A stretch of 64,000 nt of DNA from Parvibaculum sp040390855 (lineage in GTDB: Bacteria; Pseudomonadota; Alphaproteobacteria; Parvibaculales; Parvibaculaceae): the NCBI GenBank assembly GCA_040390855.1, contig JAZJXO010000015.1, positions 1 through 64,000 on the forward strand, written 5' to 3'. The translations under genes were made by a program, and so were the position numbers. The stretch's first letter is position 1, and every line of letters begins with the position of its first letter. Of the stretch, positions 25,944 through 33,707 are shown piece after piece. Below the pieces are notes generated by a model. The model was given only the letters and a program-made list of their open reading frames with translations, had not been told where the DNA came from and ran no database searches.

Positions 25944-26483
25944 TCAACCGATCTGAATTTTGGTGTCGGAAACGAACTTGTAGGGCGGCACTTCCAGATT
26001 AAGAGGTGCGGGACCCTTACGGATACGACCCGATGTGTCGTAGACCGAGCCATGGCAAGGGCAGAAGTAACCGTCATACTCGCCTTTATAAGCGAGCGGG
26101 ATGCAGCCCAGATGTGTGCAGACGCCAATCAGGATCAGCCATTCGGGATGCAGCTTGCCGTCGATGCCTTTCACGAGGCGGGCATCATCGGCCTGCGGAT
26201 CGCGCAAGTCATTGATGTCGACCGCGTCGGCGTCGGCAATTTCCTTCTCGGTGCGGTGACGCACGAAGACCGGCTTGCCGCGCCATTTGACTGTGATCTC
26301 CTGACCAAGGGGGACAGCCCCGATGTCGAGTTCAATCGAGGCCAGCGCCAAAACCGAGGCATCGGGGTTCATCTGATCAATCAAGGGCCAAACGGCCGCG
26401 CCTGCGCCAATGGCTGCAAACGCTCCGGTCGCCACATAAAGGAAATCGCGCCGTGTTGGCTCGACCGCGTGGATATCTGCCAC
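25944..26483 (-). CDS. petA: Rieske iron-sulfur subunit of the bc1 complex
   Basis: The 179-residue subunit accepts electrons from quinol at the Qo site. The [2Fe-2S] ligands are in CTHLGC and CPCHGS. An RRDFLY motif precedes a single membrane helix, consistent with Tat-dependent insertion. I start at GTG 26483 because CGAGGAGAG lies 7 bases upstream and homologues begin with the same residues; the open frame runs much further upstream without support. It is the first gene of petABC. Confidence 0.94.
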   Translation of the reverse strand: MADIHAVEPTRRDFLYVATGAFAAIGAGAAVWPLIDQMNPDASVLALASIELDIGAVPLGQEITVKWRGKPVFVRHRTEKEIADADAVDINDLRDPQADDARLVKGIDGKLHPEWLILIGVCTHLGCIPLAYKGEYDGYFCPCHGSVYDTSGRIRKGPAPLNLEVPPYKFVSDTKIQIG

Positions 26484-26811
26484 GGTTGGGCTCTCCTCGT
26501 CTGAATAATGCCGCACCGGTCCCCACCCGCCTGGCCCGGCGGCACCCTTGTAAGCAAACCCCCAAGGATGAGGAAACAGCACAACGTCAACTTGTTTAAC
26601 GGGAGCGAAAGTTACCGCCAAAAGCGGACACGAATCCCCTGCTTTCGCCCCATGTGCGAGGTTTTGTGGCATCCAATCAAGGCGTTGTCTAGGGGATCGT
26701 TTATTGTGGCAGGATGACGCATCGCCGCATTGTCAAAAGCGCGGCATTTGGGTGCCAAATAAAGGTTTTCTGTGCCTTTTTTGCGAGTCATTCGCGACTG
26801 GAAGCTGAACC
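26484..26811. other. Gene-free divergent region between petA and trmL
   Basis: These 328 bases hold no gene I can support. They must carry the leftward pet promoter and leader and the rightward trmL promoter. Visible structures are a CCGCC/GGCGG hairpin near 26527-26542 and a short inverted repeat ATTTGG/CCAAAT at 26746-26760. I could not pick convincing -10 boxes on either strand. Confidence 0.5.
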
Positions 26812-27297
26812 ATGCGCCTTGCGCTTTTCGAGCCCGACATCCCTCAAAACACCGGCACGCTGATCCGCCTCGGCGCTTGCCTCGGATTGCCCGTCGACAT
26901 CATCGAGCCGACAGGCTTTGCATGGAGCGACAAGGCTCTGAAACGCGCAGGACTCGACTATTGGGAGATGGCCGATGTCACCCGCCACAATGACTGGACG
27001 GCCTTCAACGCGAGCCGCAATGGCCGTCTCGTCCTGCTGACCACTAAAAGCACCTTGCCTTATACCGCCTTCACGTTCCAAGCCGATGACATCCTCCTCC
27101 TCGGCCGTGAATCAGCAGGCGTACCGCCGGAAGTCCACGCCGCCGCCGACGCACGGCTCACGATTCCCATGCGCGCGGGCGCACGCTCGGTCAATGTCGC
27201 CGTTGCCGCCACCATGGTCATAGGTGAATGCCTAAGGCAGACAGCAGGCTTTCCGGAGGCTAAAAGCGGGAACGAGACTTTGGGAGACAAAAAATGA
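26812..27297 (+). CDS. trmL: tRNA (cytidine/uridine-34-2'-O)-methyltransferase
   Basis: TrmL methylates the wobble ribose of leucine tRNAs. The 161-residue SPOUT protein begins with EPDIPQNTGTLIRLGACLG, whose Asn and Arg are the family motif 1 residues, and ends with the trefoil-knot motifs LLLGRESAGVP and RSVNVAVAATMVIGE. The length fits TrmL and not the longer SpoU enzymes. It overlaps hemF by 4 bp, an order seen in other Alphaproteobacteria. Its C-terminal tail (from about 150) is not conserved in kind. Confidence 0.92.
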   Translation: MRLALFEPDIPQNTGTLIRLGACLGLPVDIIEPTGFAWSDKALKRAGLDYWEMADVTRHNDWTAFNASRNGRLVLLTTKSTLPYTAFTFQADDILLLGRESAGVPPEVHAAADARLTIPMRAGARSVNVAVAATMVIGECLRQTAGFPEAKSGNETLGDKK

Positions 27298-28178
27298 CCG
27301 CTGCCGACCTCATCGAACAACGCAAAGCAAAAGCCGCCGTCTGGTTCCGTGATTTACGCGACCAGATCTGCGCGGAGTTCGAGCAAATCGAACGCGAGCT
27401 GACCGGCCCCTTAAGCGACCGCACGCCCGGCACTTTTGAGCGCACGCTCTGGAAACGCGGCGACGGCGCGAAAGACCTCGGCGGCGGCGAAATGTCCGTG
27501 ATGCATGGCCGCGTTTTTGAAAAAGTCGGCGTCCATATCTCGGTCGTCCATGGCGAGTTTTCCGAGGAGTTCCGCAAACAGATGCAAGGGGCCGAAGAAG
27601 ACCCGCGCTTCTGGGCCGCAGGCATCTCGCTCATCGCCCATATGCAAAACCCGCATGTCCCTGCCGTCCATATGAACACGCGCCATGTCGTGACCACCAA
27701 AGCCTGGTTCGGCGGCGGCGGCGACCTCACCCCCGTGCTCAACGAACAACGCCACGACGATCATCCCGATACGGTGGAGTTCCACGCCGCGATGAAAGCG
27801 GCCTGCGACACCCACGACGCAACCTACTATCCGAAATTCAAAAAATGGTGCGACGAGTATTTCTACCTGCCCCATCGCAAGGAACCGCGCGGCACCGGCG
27901 GCATCTTTTATGACCACCACGACAGCGGCAACTGGGACAAGGACTTCGATTTCACGCAGGATGTCGGAAAATCCTTCGCGAGCGTCTACCCCAAACTCGT
28001 CCGCCGCCACATGAACGACCCGTGGGGCAAAGAGGAACGCGAAGAACAGTTGATCCGTCGCGGCCGCTACGTCGAGTTCAACCTGCTCTATGATCGCGGC
28101 ACAACATTTGGACTGAAAACAGGCGGCAACGTGGACTCGATCCTCTCGTCCATGCCACCGGAAGTGAAATGGCCGTAA
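27294..28178 (+). CDS. hemF: Coproporphyrinogen III oxidase, oxygen-dependent
   Basis: HemF uses oxygen to decarboxylate two propionates of coproporphyrinogen III in heme synthesis. The 294-residue protein carries the signature region with WFGGGGDLTP and KKWCDEYFYLPHRKEPRG, and the C-terminal RGRYVEFNLLYDRGTTFGL. It starts within the end of trmL (ATGA). Dependence on oxygen agrees with the bc1 complex nearby and suggests aerobic life. Confidence 0.96.
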   Translation: MTAADLIEQRKAKAAVWFRDLRDQICAEFEQIERELTGPLSDRTPGTFERTLWKRGDGAKDLGGGEMSVMHGRVFEKVGVHISVVHGEFSEEFRKQMQGAEEDPRFWAAGISLIAHMQNPHVPAVHMNTRHVVTTKAWFGGGGDLTPVLNEQRHDDHPDTVEFHAAMKAACDTHDATYYPKFKKWCDEYFYLPHRKEPRGTGGIFYDHHDSGNWDKDFDFTQDVGKSFASVYPKLVRRHMNDPWGKEEREEQLIRRGRYVEFNLLYDRGTTFGLKTGGNVDSILSSMPPEVKWP

Positions 28179-28221
28179 ATCGTATCCTCTCCCCCCGTCG
28201 GGGGCGACGGCGACGAAGATT

Positions 28222-28524
28222 TCACCGCACCAATTCGCCCATCAACCGCTCGCGGAATTCCGGCGATGACAGAACAATGATGAGCACCCCGTTCAGCAAA
28301 ACCAGGAAATTAAGATAGGTGCGGAACGGCTCTTTCCGCGTCTTGTGACGGAACACACGCTGGCCCGCAAACGCGCCCAGCGCACCGCCGATGGCGGCAA
28401 GCGTGAGCAGCGTCTTTTCCGGCAGACGATACATATCATGCGCTGCGCAATACTTGTCCCAGCCGAAGGCGAGAAAGCTCGCGCCGTTGATCGCCGCAAA
28501 ATAAATGATGAATTGCAGCGCCAC
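28222..28524 (-). CDS. DUF1294 membrane protein
   Basis: The 100-residue protein has about three membrane helices and the DUF1294 features FGWDKYCA near residue 20 and the RVFRHKTRKEPFRT segment between helices. I start at GTG 28524 because AAGGAG lies 8 bases upstream, inside the end of the preceding gene. The family often carries an RNA-binding cold-shock domain in front, which is missing here. It is the last gene of the leftward cluster that begins with DUF1285. Function unknown. Confidence 0.8.
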   Translation of the reverse strand: MALQFIIYFAAINGASFLAFGWDKYCAAHDMYRLPEKTLLTLAAIGGALGAFAGQRVFRHKTRKEPFRTYLNFLVLLNGVLIIVLSSPEFRERLMGELVR

Positions 28525-28529
28525 AGAAT

Positions 28530-29075
28530 TCACTCCTTGCTGTAGCGGACAATATCGGCAAGCGTCGCGCGCAAGTGTCCGTGCTGACCGAAATCCCATG
28601 TCGCGCCGAAGGCAATGTCATCCACTTTCCAGCCACCGGCGCGTTTGACGAGCGCGAGCTTGTCCGTCCAGGTCGTCGGCTTATCGCCCGACGCTTCGGC
28701 ATAAGCGAGATCGATATCGCAATAGGCATTGTCGCTTTCGATGGCGCATTGACCGAGTTTGTATGACGTCGCGCCTTCAAACAGCGACGTGAACACATCG
28801 CCTTCAAACAGTGGCGGTTCCTGATTTTTCGTCGCGTTGAAATGCGCTTCCTCAGCCGTATTTGCATCCGCCAGCGCAAGTTCCAATGCAGGCGAAATCA
28901 GCGGTGCAAACTTCGCGCGCATCGCATCATCAGGCACCCCGCGCGGTTTTTCTTTCATGTAAAGATCATAAAAAGCACGTGCGGCACGTGGCGGCGCATC
29001 GCTGTCAGCGAAAGCAGACGACACACCGGCAGCAAGCGACACCGCCAAGACAAGAGTCTTAAAACCCGCAGGCAT
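28530..29075 (-). CDS. Secreted protein, DUF3828-like
   Basis: The 181-residue protein has a signal peptide (cleavage near SAFADS) and a compact domain starting AARAFYDLYMKEKPRGVPDD, with cysteines at QCAIESDNAYCDID that could form a disulfide. The pattern recalls the DUF3828 family, whose E. coli member YbjP is a lipoprotein; this one has no lipobox. Its ATG shares one base with the cca stop (TGATG). Function unknown; location probably periplasm. Confidence 0.68.
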   Translation of the reverse strand: MPAGFKTLVLAVSLAAGVSSAFADSDAPPRAARAFYDLYMKEKPRGVPDDAMRAKFAPLISPALELALADANTAEEAHFNATKNQEPPLFEGDVFTSLFEGATSYKLGQCAIESDNAYCDIDLAYAEASGDKPTTWTDKLALVKRAGGWKVDDIAFGATWDFGQHGHLRATLADIVRYSKE

Positions 29076-30313
29076 CAATACACCGTTGCCTGAACGACTG
29101 CCTTGAGGCGTTCGATGATGGAGAATTCGTCATCGGTAAAATCAGCGTCGATCCACCACTCTTCAACCTCGCGGGCGACGCGGCCGATCTCGGGCCCTTC
29201 GGGCACGCCCGCCGATTTGATGTTCTGGCCTGTGAGCGGAAAGTGCGGCTTCTGCCAGCTATCTGCCAGTGCCAGCATCGCACGCCACTGGAATGTGTTG
29301 TGGCCCACGCGGTCGCTCGCCCAGCCGAGCATGACGCGATCCTTGAAGCACTCAACGCCGATCCGGTAGAGCGCCTTGCGCACTTCCTTGATCGAGAGAT
29401 AGGCGACAATCTTCGTTTCATCCGTCAGCATCGCGGTAATACGCGCACGCTCTTTATTTGACAGACGCAAACGCTGCGCGAAAACCTCGATACCGTCTTT
29501 ATCGAGATCGAGCATCGAACCAAGACGCAGGATCGGGTCCGACGTGAAAAGCTGTTTGACCTCGACCTCGGTGAGATTTTCAAACCGGTCAAGCCTTGCT
29601 GCTTCCGGCAACACGATGGAAAGAATACCCGTTGCCGCAAGCTGACGAATGGCGGCAACGGCGTTATCCGCGCCTAAAAGTTTCAACAATTCATCACGCA
29701 CACGCTCGGCAGACAGTTGCCGCAAGCTCTCGCGCGCATCGGCGCAGGCCTTCAAACCATCGGGATCCAGTTCGCCCTTGCCGTACCACGCATGAAAACG
29801 GAAGAAGCGTAAGATCCGCAGATAGTCTTCCGCGATGCGTGACGCCGCATCACCGATAAAACGGATGCGGCGTGCCGCAAGATCAGCAAGCCCCGTGCCC
29901 AAAGGATCATGCACCGTGCCGTCAGCGCCCGCATAGAGCGCGTTCACTGTGAAGTCGCGGCGCTTGGCGTCTTCCACCCAATCGCCGGTGAACGCGACAT
30001 CCGCATGACGGCCATCGGTCGCGACATCCACACGCAGGGTCGTGATTTCATAACTGCGCTTCGGCAGCACAGCCGTGATCGTGCCATGCTGAATGCCTGT
30101 GGGCACCACCTTTATGCCCTTGGCATCCAGAAGCGCCTGCGCCTCCTGCGGCGTCGCAACGCAGGCAATGTCGATGTCAGCGACAGGTTCGCCCATCAGA
30201 TGATTGCGCACCGCACCACCGACAATCCGCGCGTGGCCGAGCGCTGCAAGCACCGTTTGCGTGTCCGCATCGGTCAGCCAATCGGCATATTGAATTTTCG
30301 TCGGGTCGCTCAT
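29075..30313 (-). CDS. cca: CCA tRNA nucleotidyltransferase
   Basis: The 412-residue enzyme adds or repairs the 3' CCA end of tRNA. The nucleotidyltransferase head shows RIVGGAVRNHLMG, the metal pair in ADIDIAC, and RRDFTVNALYA; the RNA-binding head-neck region follows with EDYLRILRFFRFHAWYG. It overlaps the Nudix gene by 4 bp upstream. This cca-Nudix-DUF1285 order is a known alphaproteobacterial arrangement. Confidence 0.94.
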   Translation of the reverse strand: MSDPTKIQYADWLTDADTQTVLAALGHARIVGGAVRNHLMGEPVADIDIACVATPQEAQALLDAKGIKVVPTGIQHGTITAVLPKRSYEITTLRVDVATDGRHADVAFTGDWVEDAKRRDFTVNALYAGADGTVHDPLGTGLADLAARRIRFIGDAASRIAEDYLRILRFFRFHAWYGKGELDPDGLKACADARESLRQLSAERVRDELLKLLGADNAVAAIRQLAATGILSIVLPEAARLDRFENLTEVEVKQLFTSDPILRLGSMLDLDKDGIEVFAQRLRLSNKERARITAMLTDETKIVAYLSIKEVRKALYRIGVECFKDRVMLGWASDRVGHNTFQWRAMLALADSWQKPHFPLTGQNIKSAGVPEGPEIGRVAREVEEWWIDADFTDDEFSIIERLKAVVQATVY

Positions 30314-30981
30314 TCCATCGTTTCCTGTGACGTCACTTCAATATCAGCTATCGCAAAAATCCGGTCATACATGTTCTTCAACATGCCCGCCGTCGCGCCC
30401 CAGATATAATGCCCGTTATAGGGCATCGCATAATATTCGCGTTCGCGGCCCTGCCATGTGGCTTTGTGCCGCTCGTGATTTCTGCCGTCCATCAGGAATG
30501 ACAGCGGCACCTCGAAGACTTCCGCCACCTCGCCGTCATGCACATCGAGCGTAAAGCCCGGACGCACAAAACTCACCACCGGCAGAATGCGAAAGCCCGA
30601 GCCGGTTTCATACGCATCAAGATAGCCCGCCACCTCGATGAAATCAGCCTTCAACCCCACTTCCTCGTCCGCCTCGCGGATCGCGGCCTCTGCCGGTGTC
30701 TCCCCCGCCTCGATCTTGCCGCCGGGAAACGCCACCTGCCCCGCATGGCTGCCCAGATGATCGGCGCGCCGTGTCAGCAACACGCGCGGGCCTTCCACAT
30801 ATTCAACAATAGGCACAAGCACGGCCGCCGCGCGCAGGACCGGCTTCTGCTCGCGTGTCGCCCAACTTTCGGGCTGCAAGTCCCCGTCACCGCCCGGCAC
30901 ATAAGCCCCGAGCAATTCTGTCAATGACGGTGGCGCGGCGAAAACACGGGATACAATGAGCTTACGATAATCTTCCATCAT
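30310..30981 (-). CDS. Nudix hydrolase, CoA pyrophosphatase type
   Basis: The 223-residue protein has a full Nudix box (GKIEAGETPAEAAIREADEE followed by VGL) preceded by the CoA-diphosphatase motif TRRADHLGSHAGQVAFPGG. Such enzymes split CoA or acyl-CoA into 3',5'-ADP derivatives and phosphopantetheine. The ATG at 30981 shares a base with the DUF1285 stop; a second ATG follows at once at 30978. The stop overlaps cca by 4 bp, so translation of all three genes is linked. Confidence 0.9.
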   Translation of the reverse strand: MMEDYRKLIVSRVFAAPPSLTELLGAYVPGGDGDLQPESWATREQKPVLRAAAVLVPIVEYVEGPRVLLTRRADHLGSHAGQVAFPGGKIEAGETPAEAAIREADEEVGLKADFIEVAGYLDAYETGSGFRILPVVSFVRPGFTLDVHDGEVAEVFEVPLSFLMDGRNHERHKATWQGREREYYAMPYNGHYIWGATAGMLKNMYDRIFAIADIEVTSQETME

Positions 30982-31598
30982 CAAAACCGCATCTCTTCTG
31001 CCCGCATGAACGGAAAGAACACGCCACCGGACCAGACGCCGAACCATGTCGCGCCTTCGTGTTGCTCCTCAACGCCCAACTCAACGAGATCGTAAAACAC
31101 CGCCCGGTTGATCAGTGCTTCAAGACGCGCCCGCACATGAACATAGGGTGCAGGCTCGCCGCTCGCCGCGTCGATCACAAACCGTATCGGATGGTCAGGC
31201 CCCGCCACCGTGTCGTCACCGACGCTTGTCGTGAAGGTCAGCACCTGATCGCGTCGCTTGCCTTGCGCTTTCATGGCGACGGCAAGGAAAGGCGCGTCAT
31301 CGACTGTGATGCCGACCTTCTCCACCGGCGTCACGAGATAGTACTTCCCGTCCTCGTCATGGCGCAGAATGGTCGAGAAAAGCCGCACCAACCGCTCGCG
31401 ACCGATAGGTGTGCCCATATAGAACCAGGTGCCGTCGCGGGCGATTCGCATGTCGAGATCGCCGCAGAAATCGGGGTTCCACAGATGGACCGGCGGCAGC
31501 CCGCACGCCTTCTTGCCCTCGCGTTCAGCGGCGCTGAGAAGTCCCGCCTGTGTCACTTCTGGCACTTTGGCAGGTGATTTTGGAGCCGGATCCGTCAT
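30981..31598 (-). CDS. DUF1285 protein
   Basis: The 205-residue protein matches DUF1285, with PPVHLWNPDFCGDLDMRIARD, the GTPIGRERLVRLFSTILRHD helix and YYLVTPVEKVGI. Function is unknown although structures of the family exist. It heads the leftward chain to Nudix and cca and is divergent from the moxR operon 150 bp away. I chose ATG 31598 over an upstream TTG at 31607. Confidence 0.85.
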   Translation of the reverse strand: MTDPAPKSPAKVPEVTQAGLLSAAEREGKKACGLPPVHLWNPDFCGDLDMRIARDGTWFYMGTPIGRERLVRLFSTILRHDEDGKYYLVTPVEKVGITVDDAPFLAVAMKAQGKRRDQVLTFTTSVGDDTVAGPDHPIRFVIDAASGEPAPYVHVRARLEALINRAVFYDLVELGVEEQHEGATWFGVWSGGVFFPFMRAEEMRF

Positions 31599-31748
31599 CT
31601 CACTCAAACTTCCTGCTGCTTGCTGATGCTTTTAGGCTAGAGCGGACATAATATCGCCACCGGAACTCAAGCCAATAGTGTCACTATAGGCCACATCTTG
31701 TAACGCGCGCCCGTCGCCTTTGCGATGGCACATCCTATCCTTAGGTCA

Positions 31749-32744
31749 ATGCAGACAATCAGTGAAGCGGACGGCTGCGCCGTTCAGGAAATCGAAGCCT
31801 CCGGAGCGAAGATCGCCGAGGCACGAAAAGCCATTTCAGAAATGATTTATGGTCAGGAACAGGTGATCGACCAGACGCTTGTGACGGTACTCGCGGGCGG
31901 CCATGCGCTGCTTGTCGGCGTGCCGGGGCTGGCAAAGACGCTGCTTGTGCACACGATGGGCGTTGTCCTCGGCCTTGACGATAAACGCATCCAGTTCACG
32001 CCCGACCTGATGCCAGCCGACATTCTGGGGTCCGAGGTGCTGGAAGAAAGCGAACGCGGCACACGCAGCTTCCGCTTCCTCAAGGGCCCCGTCTTCTGCC
32101 AGCTTCTCATGGCCGACGAAATCAACCGCGCCAGCCCGCGCACACAGTCGGCCCTCCTGCAGGCCATGCAGGAAAAACAAGTGACGGTCGCTGGCGTGCG
32201 CTATGAGCTTCCCGCCCCCTTCCATGTGCTCGCCACGCAAAACCCGCTGGAGCAGGAAGGCACCTATCCGCTGCCCGAAGCCCAGCTTGACCGTTTCCTC
32301 ACGCAGATCGATGTGAACTATCCCGACCGCGAAGCCGAACGCCGCATGTTGCTCTCCACCACCGGCAGCACCGACGTGAAGGTCCGCCCCGCCATGACGG
32401 CAGAAGACCTGCTCACCGCGCAAAAGCTCGTACGCCGCGTCCCCGTCGGCGAAAAAGTCGTGAACGCCATTCTGGAACTCGTCCGCTCCGCCCGCCCCGA
32501 AGAAGGAGCCTCCGCCGAAGTCGAACGCCACGTCGCCTGGGGTCCGGGTCCGCGCGCGAGCCAGGCCCTCATGCTCGCTGTGCGTGCCCGCGCCTTGATC
32601 GACGGCCGCTACTCGCCCTCCGTGGACGACGTCAAAGCGCTTGCCGCGCCCGTGCTGCGTCACCGTATGGCGCTCAATTTCTCCGCGCGTGCTGAAGGCG
32701 TCACCGTCAGCGGCGTCATCGACCGTCTCTGCCGCAACATCTGA
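31749..32744 (+). CDS. MoxR-family AAA+ ATPase
   Basis: The 331-residue AAA+ protein has Walker A GVPGLAKT, Walker B LLMADEINRA, and the sensor region ATQNPLEQEGTYPLPEAQLD. MoxR ATPases act as chaperones for metal insertion or protein assembly, usually with von Willebrand factor A partners, which follow here. An in-frame ATG at 31725 could be used instead; neither start has a clear ribosome site, though AGG stands before 31749. It is the first of four rightward genes. Confidence 0.9.
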   Translation: MQTISEADGCAVQEIEASGAKIAEARKAISEMIYGQEQVIDQTLVTVLAGGHALLVGVPGLAKTLLVHTMGVVLGLDDKRIQFTPDLMPADILGSEVLEESERGTRSFRFLKGPVFCQLLMADEINRASPRTQSALLQAMQEKQVTVAGVRYELPAPFHVLATQNPLEQEGTYPLPEAQLDRFLTQIDVNYPDREAERRMLLSTTGSTDVKVRPAMTAEDLLTAQKLVRRVPVGEKVVNAILELVRSARPEEGASAEVERHVAWGPGPRASQALMLAVRARALIDGRYSPSVDDVKALAAPVLRHRMALNFSARAEGVTVSGVIDRLCRNI

Positions 32745-32756
32745 GCCGTTATCGCC

Positions 32757-33704
32757 ATGCGGCTCCCCTTCCCGACCAGCACCAAAACCGCAGACACAAA
32801 TCTGCGTGTGCAGGCTGACACGCTCGCCGAGGCGATGCCGCCGCTTGTCACTGAGGCCGAGCGCATAGCGAACACCGTCGCGCAGGGTATGCATGGCCGC
32901 AGGCGGACTGGCATGGGCGAAAGCTTCTGGCAATATCGCCGCTTCCGCGAAGGCGACACGACCTCCTCCGTTGACTGGCGACACTCCGCCCGCTCAAGCC
33001 ATTTATTCGTGCGCGAAACCGAAGTCGAAGCGGCTGAAAGCGTCTGGCTCTGGCGCGACGGTTCGCCCTCCATGGACTATATGTCCGACGGCGCAACGCA
33101 AACCAAGAAAGACCGCGCCACAGTGCTGACGCTGGCGCTCGCCTCCCTACTCGTGCAGGGCGGCGAAAGCGTGGCCGTTCTCGGTAGCGGATTTCCAGTA
33201 AGTAGCGGACGCACCGCCTATCGCCGCATCGCCCATCACCTGATTGACAATCCGGAAGAAGGCCGACGGGCGCTTGCCCTCGACAGCCTGCCGCCGCCAG
33301 CGCAAATGCCGCGCTACGCCCAGATCGTTCTCATCTCGGATTTTCTTTCACCACCCGAAGACATCATCGCCCGCATCAAAGGCTATGCGGCAGATGGCGT
33401 CCGCGGCCATCTCATTCAGGTGCTCGATCCGGCGGAAGAAGACCTGCCGTTCACAGGCCGTACAGAATTTGAAGGCATCGAAGAAAACCTACGCCTGATG
33501 ATCGGGCGCGCCGAACGCCTGCGCAAGCGCTATCACGAGCGATTGGCGAGCCACCGCGATCAGATCATGTCAGCCGCGCAGCGCCTCAACTTCACCTTCG
33601 CCACCCACCGTACCGACCGTGCGCCGCACACCGCGCTGCTCGCGCTTTACGGCGCGCTGTCCGGCGCGATCGACGCGCGCCGCCCGCCGCGCAGTGGTGG
33701 GTGA
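32757..33704 (+). CDS. DUF58 protein (vWA-like)
   Basis: The 315-residue protein carries the DUF58 signature GESFWQYRRFREGDTTSSVD followed by WRHSARSSHLFVRE. The metal-site motif of the vWA fold reads DGSPSM where DxSxS is expected, so the metal site may be intact. It has no membrane segment. It starts 12 bp after moxR; MoxR-DUF58 pairs form a widespread module thought to assemble or remodel protein complexes at the membrane. Substrate unknown. Confidence 0.88.
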   Translation: MRLPFPTSTKTADTNLRVQADTLAEAMPPLVTEAERIANTVAQGMHGRRRTGMGESFWQYRRFREGDTTSSVDWRHSARSSHLFVRETEVEAAESVWLWRDGSPSMDYMSDGATQTKKDRATVLTLALASLLVQGGESVAVLGSGFPVSSGRTAYRRIAHHLIDNPEEGRRALALDSLPPPAQMPRYAQIVLISDFLSPPEDIIARIKGYAADGVRGHLIQVLDPAEEDLPFTGRTEFEGIEENLRLMIGRAERLRKRYHERLASHRDQIMSAAQRLNFTFATHRTDRAPHTALLALYGALSGAIDARRPPRSGG

Positions 33705-33707
33705 ACC

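Noticed and set aside
24763..25956. 397-codon open frame opposite petB and the end of petC
   Set aside because: It is a shadow of cytochrome b; the translated sequence is charged and repetitive without domain features.
31836..32984. 382-codon open frame opposite the moxR gene
   Set aside because: It is antisense to a MoxR ATPase with intact Walker motifs and has no ribosome site.
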